Source of the DNA: an uncultured Mollicutes bacterium
GTDB taxonomy: Bacteria > Bacillota_I > Bacilli_A > RFN20 > CAG-826
Direction of reading: 5' to 3'
NCBI GenBank assembly: GCA_900540385.1
Contig: UQFY01000020.1
Coordinates: forward strand, 1 to 28,066
DNA length: 28,066 nt
The position numbers and the translations under genes are program-made. Every line of letters begins with the position of its first letter. Positions within the stretch are counted from its first letter, which is position 1. The notes under the pieces were generated by a model. The model was not told where the DNA came from. It saw only the letters and a list, made by a program, of their open reading frames with translations, and searched no databases. This document shows, in pieces, positions 1 to 6,252 of the stretch.

Positions 1-1
1 T

Positions 2-22
2 CCCCGATTATCGGGGAGTTTT
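2..22 (+). terminator. Hairpin terminator of an upstream gene outside the window
   Basis: CCCCGA and TCGGGG form a perfect 6-bp stem around a TTA loop, followed by AGTTTT. It reads as the intrinsic terminator of a plus-strand gene that ends before the window. A second small hairpin, CGACG/CGTCG at 31-45, follows and has no assigned role. Confidence 0.6.
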
Positions 23-53
23 CACTCGCTCGACGTTGCGCGTCGGCTCAAAC

Positions 54-84
54 AAAAAAGCGGATCCCCTTCCTTGGAATCCGC
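54..84 (-). terminator. Intrinsic terminator of the GDPD gene
   Basis: On the minus strand GCGGATTCC pairs with GGATCCGC (one bulged base) and is followed by TTTTTTG. It lies about 45 bp after the stop of the minus-strand phosphodiesterase gene and should end its transcript. Confidence 0.8.
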
Positions 85-127
85 CTAGAAAATATGAATT
101 TATTGAATTATCTACTGCAAAACTCAA

Positions 128-853
128 TTATTTTTTGTTTTTAAGAAGATTTTCAATTTCTTGATAATCACAATGTTGGAAAGTAATTGCATCCGCATAT
201 GGCGCGACCTTCTTTGCTAAGTCGGTAGTTTCAATCGTCCAAACATTTACATAATGTTTCTTATAATATTTTTGGACAGTTTTTCTTTCTAATAAGTCCC
301 AGCCAATGTCAACGGATTCAAAAAGATATCTAAGACGCCAAACCCAGAAATCTCCACTGCCAACAAGAAGGCCTCTAGCAAAACCTTTTGCACGAATCAA
401 TGCTCTTGGATCAAAGGAAATAATCACAATAGACTTCTTGTTTTTAATTTGCTTAAGACATTCGTTTGCCGCTTTAGCAAGTTCCTTATGATTCTTGTTG
501 TAGGTTTTTAATTCAACAACAATAAGGCAACGTTCTTGGTTTAAGTCCAAGACTTCTTGGAAGGATGGAACTACTTCACCGTCAAGTAAACGATAATTGT
601 TTCTAATCTCATCAAAAGTGAGGTTTTCGATAATCCCTTCTTTGCCGGTTGTTCTTTTTAATTCAGAATCGTGGCAAACGACTAATTTCTTGTCTTTTGT
701 AAGGTGAATATCTAATTCAAAAGCGAGGTTATGATTGATTGCATTTTCAAACGCTTTTAAGCCATTCTCGGTGAATTCGTCATTGTGTAAACCTCTATGA
801 GCAATCGCTCCAAAGTATTGCTCCCCGAATAACTCGTAATGTTTCTTTTTCAT
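128..853 (-). CDS. Glycerophosphodiester phosphodiesterase (GDPD family, cytosolic)
   Basis: Hydrolyses glycerophosphodiesters, from lipid turnover, to glycerol-3-phosphate and an alcohol. The GDPD signature is intact: AHRG near the N-terminus, then FELDIHL supplying the acidic metal ligands, then VCHD, and a VVELK strand further on. The product is 241 aa, a usual length for the short bacterial UgpQ-like form. There is no signal peptide, so it probably acts in the cytoplasm. I chose the ATG at 851-853 because AAGGAG lies 8 bases upstream; the frame stays open to an ATG at 919, but those 22 extra residues lack a good ribosome site and precede the domain. It is divergent from ppdK, with about 150 bp between start codons. 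The family call is firm; the physiological substrate is not visible from sequence. Confidence 0.9.
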   Translation of the reverse strand: MKKKHYELFGEQYFGAIAHRGLHNDEFTENGLKAFENAINHNLAFELDIHLTKDKKLVVCHDSELKRTTGKEGIIENLTFDEIRNNYRLLDGEVVPSFQEVLDLNQERCLIVVELKTYNKNHKELAKAANECLKQIKNKKSIVIISFDPRALIRAKGFARGLLVGSGDFWVWRLRYLFESVDIGWDLLERKTVQKYYKKHYVNVWTIETTDLAKKVAPYADAITFQHCDYQEIENLLKNKK

Positions 854-878
854 GGAAGAAGCTCCTTTTAACGAGAAA

Positions 879-908
879 ATGATACTACCAATTAGAAAAT
901 GATGTCTA
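879..908 (-). promoter_or_regulatory. Candidate promoter of the GDPD gene
   Basis: On the minus strand TAGACA (903-908) and TATCAT (879-884) are separated by 18 bases, and each matches the sigma-A consensus at 5 of 6 positions. This is the best candidate between the start at 853 and the divergent ppdK promoter. Confidence 0.4.
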
Positions 909-914
909 TTCTTC

Positions 915-943
915 TTCAAAGAAGAAGCGTTAAGTGATATATT
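915..943 (+). promoter_or_regulatory. Candidate promoter of ppdK
   Basis: TTCAAA (915-920) and TATATT (938-943) are 17 bases apart. The -10 matches 5 of 6 and the -35 matches 4 of 6. The -35 sits in an inverted repeat (CTTCTTC-AAA-GAAGAAG, 911-927) between the divergent genes, which could be an operator. Confidence 0.45.
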
Positions 944-945
944 TT

Positions 946-996
946 CCTATGTCAAGGACTTAGGTAAAACTAAGCCTTAAAGATTGTCATAGGAGG
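946..996 (+). promoter_or_regulatory. Structured 5' leader of ppdK overlapping its ribosome site
   Basis: The leader can fold as nested stems: CCTATG (946-951) with CATAGG (988-993), AAGG with CCTT, and CTTAG with CTAAG around a GTAAAA loop. The outer stem's 3' strand shares bases with the AGGAGG ribosome site (991-996), so folding could limit ppdK translation. It matches no riboswitch class I recognise. Confidence 0.4.
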
Positions 997-1001
997 ACAA
1001 C

Positions 1002-3650
1002 ATGGCACAAAAGAAATACGTTTACTCCTTCAAAGAAGCTCACCAAGCTAAACTTGGTAAGCCAATTCTTGGAGGAAAAGGTTTCGGTCTTGCTGAGATG
1101 ACTGCCGCGGGAATTAATATTCCTCAAGGCTTTACTGTCACAACCGAAGCTTGCACTCTCTACTATGAGTCCGGAAAGAAAATTCCTGACTACGTGTGGG
1201 ATGATGTCGTGGCGCACATCCACGATATCGAAAAAAGCTCTGGCAAATCGTTTGGCGGAGGAAAGGATGTTATGCCTTTACTCGTTTCCGTCCGTTCTGG
1301 CGCTCGTGAATCCATGCCAGGTATGATGGATACCATCCTCAACCTTGGTTTGAATGATGAAGTCGTTGTCGAACTTGCTAAACAAGCAAACAATGAACGT
1401 TTTGCCTGGGACAGCTATCGTCGTTTCATCTTGATGTACACCAACATTGCAAAGGGACATCCAAGAACCGAAATGGACAAGATGCTCGACAAACTCAAGG
1501 AAGAGAATGGTTACAAACTCGATACTGAAGTTACAACCGAACAACTCAAAGCTCTCGTCGCCAAATACAAAGAGTATTACAAAGGCGTCTTTGGTGAAGA
1601 ATTCCCAACCGATCCATATGAGCAATTAAAAGAAGCTATCGCAGCCGTCTTCCGCAGCTGGGATAACCCACGTGCTAACGTTTATCGTCAAATGCACGGT
1701 ATCCCATATGAATGGGGAACTGCCGTTAACGTCCAAACAATGGTCTTCGGCAACATGGGCAACGATTCCGGAACTGGTGTCGCTTTCTCCCGTAACCCAT
1801 CCACTGGTGAAAAGAAAGTCTACGCTGAGTTCTTACTCAACGCTCAAGGCGAAGACGTCGTCGCTGGCGTTCGTACCCCTGAAAAGATTGAATGGCTTGA
1901 AAAGAACATGCCAGAAGTCTATAAGCAATTTGAAGAAACCATCACCAAGATGGAAGCTTACTTCAAAGATATGCAAGATATGGAGTATACCGTTGAAAAA
2001 GGCACCCTCTACTTCTTACAAACCCGTAATGGTAAGAGAACAGCTGCCGCTGCTTTAAAGATCGCTTGTGATTTAGTCGATGAAGGATTAATCGATGAAA
2101 AGACAGCCGTTTTACGTGTTGATCCAATGCAACTTAACGACCTCCTTCACCCAACCTTCAATCCAGCTGATTTGAAGAAACACACTCCTATTTTCCATGG
2201 TCTCCCAGCTTCTCCAGGTGCTGGAACCGGTCACCTTGTTTTCACCGCTGATGAAGCAAAGGCCGAAAAAGAAGCAGGACGTCCAGTCGTTATGGTCCGT
2301 GCCGAAACTTCCCCAGAAGATATCATCGGTATGGTTAACGCTGAAGCTATCGTCACTGCCCGTGGTGGTATGACCTCCCACGCCGCTGTCGTTGCCCGTT
2401 CTATGGGTAAATGCTGCGTTGCTGGCTGCTCTGATATCATCGTAAACGAAGAAGAAAAGACCTTAACTGTCCATGGTAAGACCTACACCGAGAAGGATGT
2501 CTTCTCTGTTAACGGCACTACCGGTGAAGTTTTCGAAGGTGCTATCGAAATGCAACCAGCCGACCTTGGTGGAAACTTTGGTCGTATGATGGCATGGGCC
2601 GATAAATATAGAAGATTAAAGGTCCGTGTTAATGCCAATACTCCTGAAGATGCAGCCAATGGCCGTAAATTCGGTGCTGAAGGTATTGGTCTTTGCCGTA
2701 CTGAACGTATGTTCTTTGCTCCAGAAAGAATTCTCAATATGAGAGCTATGATTCTTTCCGATACCACTGAACAACGCGAAACCGCACTTGAGAAGATTAG
2801 ACCATTCTTAATGGATGATTTCTATCAAATGTATATGGCCAACCCAGATTCGAATGTTAACATTCGTTTACTCGATCCGCCACTCCACGAATTCTTACCT
2901 GAAATTCACGATGAAGAGAACATCAAGGCCTTAGCCGCTGCTCTTAACGTCAGCGAACAAAAGGTCAAAGACAGAATCAACCAACTTCACCAAGCCAACC
3001 CAATGATGGGCTTCCGTGGTGTCAGACTTTGCGTTGCCTATCCAGAAATCTATGCTATGCTCGCCAAAGCCATCATCCAAGCTGCTGTTAAAGCAAGCAA
3101 GGAACTTGGCCACGATGTCGAACCAGAAATCATGATTCCTCTCTGCGGTGAACTCAAAGAATACAACTGGGCTAAGAAAGTTGTCGTTGAAGCTGTCGAA
3201 AAAGAAATGGCTGCTGAAGGAAAGACCCTCAAGTATCAAGTTGGTACGATGATCGAAATTCCAAGAGGCGCCCTCCGTGCCGGTGACTTAGCCAAAGAAG
3301 CAGCATTCTTCTCCTTTGGTACAAACGACTTAACCCAATTAACCATGGGCTTCAGCCGTGATGACTCCGGACAATTCTTACCATATTACTATGATCGTAA
3401 GATTTACGAATTCGATCCATTCCAAACCATCGATGTGGAAGGTGTTGGCGAACTCGTTAAGATTGCTGTTGAACGTGGCCGTGCCACCAATCCAAACCTC
3501 TTAATTGGTGTCTGCGGTGAAACAGGTGGCGACCCAAGATCCATCGAATTCTATGATGCAGCTGGACTTGACTACGTCTCTTGCTCTCCATTCCGTATTC
3601 CTCTTGCTAGATTAGCTGCTGCACAAGCCGCTCTCAAGCACGCGAAATAA
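1002..3650 (+). CDS. ppdK: Pyruvate, phosphate dikinase
   Basis: Interconverts pyruvate + ATP + phosphate and PEP + AMP + pyrophosphate; in anaerobes it often works glycolytically with PPi. The length, 882 aa, is typical. The N-terminal ATP-binding (ATP-grasp-like) domain covers about residues 1-345. The swivel domain carries the phosphohistidine motif GGMTSHAAVVAR with His460. The C-terminal PEP/pyruvate TIM barrel (about 525-880) has MIEIPR, the FSFGTNDLTQ motif and the catalytic Cys838 in CGETGG. The start is fixed by AGGAGG five bases upstream of the ATG. It is monocistronic, with a terminator right after the stop. Codon use is more C-ending than in its neighbours, consistent with high expression. 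The domains are complete, so I expect an active enzyme. Confidence 0.98.
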   Translation: MAQKKYVYSFKEAHQAKLGKPILGGKGFGLAEMTAAGINIPQGFTVTTEACTLYYESGKKIPDYVWDDVVAHIHDIEKSSGKSFGGGKDVMPLLVSVRSGARESMPGMMDTILNLGLNDEVVVELAKQANNERFAWDSYRRFILMYTNIAKGHPRTEMDKMLDKLKEENGYKLDTEVTTEQLKALVAKYKEYYKGVFGEEFPTDPYEQLKEAIAAVFRSWDNPRANVYRQMHGIPYEWGTAVNVQTMVFGNMGNDSGTGVAFSRNPSTGEKKVYAEFLLNAQGEDVVAGVRTPEKIEWLEKNMPEVYKQFEETITKMEAYFKDMQDMEYTVEKGTLYFLQTRNGKRTAAAALKIACDLVDEGLIDEKTAVLRVDPMQLNDLLHPTFNPADLKKHTPIFHGLPASPGAGTGHLVFTADEAKAEKEAGRPVVMVRAETSPEDIIGMVNAEAIVTARGGMTSHAAVVARSMGKCCVAGCSDIIVNEEEKTLTVHGKTYTEKDVFSVNGTTGEVFEGAIEMQPADLGGNFGRMMAWADKYRRLKVRVNANTPEDAANGRKFGAEGIGLCRTERMFFAPERILNMRAMILSDTTEQRETALEKIRPFLMDDFYQMYMANPDSNVNIRLLDPPLHEFLPEIHDEENIKALAAALNVSEQKVKDRINQLHQANPMMGFRGVRLCVAYPEIYAMLAKAIIQAAVKASKELGHDVEPEIMIPLCGELKEYNWAKKVVVEAVEKEMAAEGKTLKYQVGTMIEIPRGALRAGDLAKEAAFFSFGTNDLTQLTMGFSRDDSGQFLPYYYDRKIYEFDPFQTIDVEGVGELVKIAVERGRATNPNLLIGVCGETGGDPRSIEFYDAAGLDYVSCSPFRIPLARLAAAQAALKHAK

Positions 3651-3670
3651 GGCTAATAACAACACAAAAT

Positions 3671-3699
3671 AGACGTTTCCATAAGGAGACGTCTTTTTG
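3671..3699 (+). terminator. Intrinsic terminator of ppdK
   Basis: AGACGTTTCC pairs with GGAGACGTCT (one wobble pair) around an ATAA loop and is followed by TTTTTGTTTTT. It starts about 20 bp after the ppdK stop codon. Confidence 0.9.
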
Positions 3700-3934
3700 T
3701 TTTTAAGGGGCTTTTACAGGGGATTTTTAATATTTTTAATAGATTAATCTTTATTTAAAGATTTCAAAATATAGGGGTGTTCCAATATTAAAAACAGTGT
3801 AAGAACAATAAGCCTTTTAGGAACAAATATTTTTACTAAAAAAGCGACCATTCTTTTTTTAAATTGCATCTGTCCTAGTTAATGAATATTCATAAAGGAA
3901 TGCCCAGTTTTATTTATACTGGTTTATCTATGGC

Positions 3935-4042
3935 TGCAACTAAGTGTTAACTAAGTATGCAACTAAGTGTTAACTAAAAATATATCGATAAAATCTATGT
4001 TTTATATATTTTTGATAGAAAATATGCAACTAGATGCAACTA
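3935..4042. repeat. TGCAACTA direct repeats in the spacer downstream of the macro gene
   Basis: The intergenic stretch 3700-4046 holds no gene that I can support. It contains a 20-bp unit (TGCAACTAAGTGTTAACTAA) twice in tandem, at 3935 and 3958 (23-bp period). Shorter TGCAACTA copies follow at 4025, as TGCAACTAGA, and at 4035. GTTAAC inside the unit is palindromic. The function is unknown; a protein-binding or recombination site is possible. I see no GC-rich terminator for the macro-domain gene here. Confidence 0.7.
3983..3997. repeat. 15-bp direct repeat, copy 1 (flanks the relB-macro unit)
   Basis: TATCGATAAAATCTA occurs here and again, identical, at 5236-5250. The two copies bracket the antitoxin/macro-domain operon and its control region (about 1.25 kb). 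A shorter echo, TAAAATCTAT, sits at 4041-4050. Confidence 0.7.
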
Positions 4043-4046
4043 AAAT

Positions 4047-4832
4047 CTATTCATAAAGCAATTCAGAATAGAGTCTTTCATCTATATCCGTAAACACATC
4101 AAAGACAACAGCTGGAGCATCAGAATACTTTAAGAGGTATTCTTTCACGGTCTCGGTAGCAATTTTAGCGGCAACATTCTTAGGGAAGCCCTGCCCCCCT
4201 GTTGAAATACAAGGAAAGACTAATGTTCTTAAATGAAGCTTTCGAGCAAGTTCGAGGCAATGAAGATAACAGGTCTTTAAAACATTTTGATCAGAGAAAG
4301 TAACTCTGCCCCTCGTAGACGGCCCTAGAACGTGCAAAACATACTTCGATGGAAGATTGTATCCTTTGGTATAGAAAACGTCTCCTAGGCCTATTTTAAA
4401 GCCTCTTTTACTCATCTCTTCATAACAAGCATTACGAAGCTCAACACCAGCAAAAGAATGGATGCAATTATCAAGGCAATTATGATGAGGGACAAAACAA
4501 CCTAGCATATCGGTATTGCCCGCGTTCACAATCGCGTCCGCTTTTAACCTCACAATATCTCCCCGCCAAAGGGCTATCTTTTCATAGTCAGTTAAAGATA
4601 ATGAAAAACAGTCAACCAAACCCATATTTTTAAGGAGAGTTTGAAGATAAACCTCCTCCACTTTTTTAAACTCCTCTGTAACTGGTTTTGGCTTTCTTAA
4701 ATTCATCAAAGATCGTATCAAAGAAACTTGCCCTTCCAAGGTGTTATTAAACTTCAAAGAATAGTTTTTATATTCTGGCATTTCATCTAAAAGATATTTC
4801 TTAAGATAAATAACCGTTTCATTAAATTCCAT
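4047..4832 (-). CDS. Zinc-type macro-domain protein, probable protein-ADP-ribose hydrolase
   Basis: Macro domains bind ADP-ribose; the zinc-containing subgroup related to SirTM-linked macrodomains removes mono-ADP-ribose from proteins. Of 261 residues, about 1-80 form a helical N-terminal extension typical of this subgroup and the macro fold follows. IVNAGN (101-106) binds the distal ribose. C112, H117 and C119 in GCFVPHHNCLDN match the Cys-His-Cys zinc site, and CISTGGQGFP (208-217) is the phosphate loop. The subgroup's usual partners (a SirTM sirtuin, GcvH-L, a lipoate ligase) are absent. Instead it lies 14 bp after a RelB/DinJ-like antitoxin and should be co-transcribed with it. No clear Shine-Dalgarno precedes the ATG, so translational coupling is likely. 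The family is firm; a role as toxin partner or in stress signalling is inference. Confidence 0.88.
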   Translation of the reverse strand: MEFNETVIYLKKYLLDEMPEYKNYSLKFNNTLEGQVSLIRSLMNLRKPKPVTEEFKKVEEVYLQTLLKNMGLVDCFSLSLTDYEKIALWRGDIVRLKADAIVNAGNTDMLGCFVPHHNCLDNCIHSFAGVELRNACYEEMSKRGFKIGLGDVFYTKGYNLPSKYVLHVLGPSTRGRVTFSDQNVLKTCYLHCLELARKLHLRTLVFPCISTGGQGFPKNVAAKIATETVKEYLLKYSDAPAVVFDVFTDIDERLYSELLYE

Positions 4833-4846
4833 AATATATTGACTAT

Positions 4847-5122
4847 TTATAATTTACCGATTGCCTTACGAATAGACTCTGAATCATCAAAATCCAAAGA
4901 GTCTAATTCATCCTCAAACTCATCCTCAGATATAGGTTGAGTTTTCTTTTTTGGATCATTTTTAACAAGCTTTAAATCGAAAGGAATGCCCTTCGTTCTC
5001 ACGATCATTTTCAAATAAAGGTTAATAGCAGCAGACATAGTGAGGCCAAGCTCATCAACAACCTTTTCAGCACTATCTTTTAATGACTTATCAACCCTTA
5101 AATTTAACGTAGTCTTCGGCAT
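4847..5122 (-). CDS. RelB/DinJ-family type II antitoxin
   Basis: A 91-aa protein with the ribbon-helix-helix N-terminus of RelB/DinJ antitoxins: a basic beta strand (TTLNLRVDKSLKDSAE) and then the helix pair ending in LGLTMSAAINLYLKM. RelB/DinJ proteins dimerise, bind operator DNA and neutralise a RelE/YafQ toxin with the C-terminal tail. Here the tail is acidic (DEFEDELDSLDFDDSE), as expected for toxin binding. No RelE/YafQ-like gene follows; the next gene is the macro-domain protein. An AAGGA ribosome site lies about 10 bases upstream of the ATG. The palindromic GTAACGC sites in its promoter suggest autoregulation. Either an orphan antitoxin or half of an unusual pair. Confidence 0.85.
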   Translation of the reverse strand: MPKTTLNLRVDKSLKDSAEKVVDELGLTMSAAINLYLKMIVRTKGIPFDLKLVKNDPKKKTQPISEDEFEDELDSLDFDDSESIRKAIGKL

Positions 5123-5149
5123 ATTTTTTAATTCCTTAAGATATATCTT

Positions 5150-5185
5150 GTAACGCTATTGTAACGCTTTTTGCGTTACGTGCAA
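5150..5185 (-). promoter_or_regulatory. Promoter with embedded GTAACGC operator for the relB-macro operon
   Basis: On the minus strand TTGCAC (5180-5185) and TACAAT (5158-5163, 5 of 6) are 16 bases apart. The spacer contains GTAACGC-AAAAA-GCGTTAC, a 7-bp inverted repeat (5161-5179). A third half-site (5150-5156) lies 11 bp, about one helical turn, further downstream. A ribbon-helix-helix dimer bound here would block RNA polymerase, as in other RelB-type operons. Confidence 0.65.
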
Positions 5186-5209
5186 GTTTTAATCAAAAAA
5201 GTGAATTTA

Positions 5210-5234
5210 TAGCACTCTTAAAATTAGAGTGCTA
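5210..5234. promoter_or_regulatory. CIRCE element (HrcA heat-shock operator)
   Basis: TAGCACTC, a 9-base spacer and GAGTGCTA match the CIRCE consensus TTAGCACTC-N9-GAGTGCTAA at 8 of 9 positions in each arm with the exact spacer length. CIRCE binds HrcA, which represses chaperone genes. There is no groE or dnaK gene here; the nearest gene is relB, whose promoter begins about 25 bp away on the minus strand. Whether it controls relB-macro or is left from a lost gene cannot be told from the sequence. Confidence 0.8.
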
Positions 5235-5235
5235 G

Positions 5236-5250
5236 TATCGATAAAATCTA
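5236..5250. repeat. 15-bp direct repeat, copy 2
   Basis: Identical to TATCGATAAAATCTA at 3983-3997. It begins one base after the CIRCE element, so CIRCE, operator, relB and the macro gene all lie between the two copies. Confidence 0.7.
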
Positions 5251-6134
5251 ATAAAATAAGTATTTTTCACTATTTTTGTTACCTAGTTATTAGGTTAATA
5301 AACTACTAAACAATGTCAAAACGCTTCTTCATTAGAAATGTTCGTTCTTAAAAATCGTTTTCAAGTTCTTTTCACGACACTGTGTTTTCCATCCCTCTTA
5401 GAAAGAGAAAAATGCAGGATATTTTTTCATTTCCCCCATCGCCAGATCTATTCGCAATCGTCCCTTTGGCTTTATCTTAAGTGATTGACGATTTTATTAG
5501 TGCTTTTCTTTACATTTTGCCTTTAATTTTTAAATCGAAAAGAGCGTTTTACAATGACACTCCTTCTTTTCCCTAAGCTGACTCAAGTTCTATTTCAGAT
5601 TTTTAATGCTCGTAATTTTAAGGCTGACTGTATTTTGATGACTTGTTTATTGCTAAGTAGACGACGCTTCCTAGGATCAACCTCTAGAAAAAATTTCATT
5701 AAAAACTCGCTTTGAAATTAATTTGGGATTTGATCTCTCTTGCCCATTTTCTTGCTTGCATCTAGAGCTCGTTCTTTTCTTTTTTTGTTGAAATTCCTTA
5801 GCAATAAGTCTTCCTTTTCCTACGGGGATATCGTTCTATTTGAGACGTCTTTTATCTTTGTCAATTTATTTTCTGATATCGTTTGGCATAGGTACTTTGT
5901 TAATTTAAAATCATCCATTTTTAGGCTTTCTAAACCCCCTCATTTAATTCCTTCTTTTGATGAATCACACGGTTTCAATGAGGATTTGATGCCCTCCTTG
6001 GGCCGAATAAAAAGAGTCGTTGTTAACACCTTTCTCTTAAAAAACGCCAAATGATGCATTTTGTTTTGGAAGAAACTTAAAAATTCTTTTTCAATTCTTA
6101 AATTTTGCCCATTTCTTCTTAAGAAGAATGCTTA
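5251..6134. other. About 880 bp without a convincing gene; possible decayed minus-strand frames
   Basis: The plus strand is pyrimidine-rich, as seen opposite coding DNA, but no intact minus-strand gene exists. One minus-strand frame reads from an ATG at 5918 for 32 codons to a TAG (5820-5822), then stays open for 33 more codons to a TAA at 5718. A 34-codon frame starting MKFFLEVDPRKRRLL lies further on (about 5599-5703). Both are hydrophilic and basic; I recognise neither. The 104-codon plus-strand frame at 5740-6054 is compositionally odd, lacks a ribosome site and is probably a shadow. Gene remains or an untranslated RNA are both possible. Confidence 0.3.
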
Positions 6135-6163
6135 TTGAAATAAGAAAGTTCGGAAAGTAAAAT
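6135..6163 (+). promoter_or_regulatory. Promoter for riboswitch 1 and the 1229-aa adhesin
   Basis: TTGAAA (6135-6140) and TAAAAT (6158-6163), each 5 of 6, are separated by exactly 17 bases. The predicted start near 6170 places the aptamer at the very 5' end of the transcript. Confidence 0.75.
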
Positions 6164-6172
6164 AATTTCGTT

Positions 6173-6241
6173 AAAAGCAAAATTAGAGAAATCTGATGAC
6201 GCAAAGCTAAAGGGTCCTTTCAATGGACAGCCAGTTGCCGA
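6173..6241 (+). promoter_or_regulatory. Cyclic-di-GMP-I (GEMM-I) riboswitch 1
   Basis: It shows the GEMM-I landmarks in order: AGCAAAA, a hairpin TTAGA-GAAA-TCTGA with a GNRA tetraloop (6183-6196), GACGCAAAGC, a second arm GGGTCC/GGAC, and AGCCAGTTGCC. The 3' end lies only 11 bases before the ATG at 6253, so control is probably at translation. GGCA just before the start can pair with the aptamer's TGCC, giving a possible alternative hairpin without ligand. Confidence 0.88.
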
Positions 6242-6252
6242 ACAATGGCACC

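Noticed and set aside
3935..4042. CRISPR array
   Set aside because: Only two full 20-bp copies with 3-bp gaps, no spacers and no cas genes.
4047..4832. DarG antitoxin of a DarTG system
   Set aside because: No DarT-like ADP-ribosyltransferase is adjacent, and the Cys-His-Cys zinc motif places it in a different macro subgroup.
5740..6054. 104-codon plus-strand open frame in the gap before riboswitch 1
   Set aside because: Rich in Phe/Leu/Ser as expected from a pyrimidine-rich antisense strand, no ribosome site, no recognisable motif; overlaps broken minus-strand frames.
6223..6252. ATG at 6223 as start of the 1229-aa protein
   Set aside because: It lies within the conserved aptamer block ATGGACAGCCAG; the ATG at 6253 gives a signal peptide of the same length as the paralog. 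Kept as a finding because no ribosome site precedes 6253.
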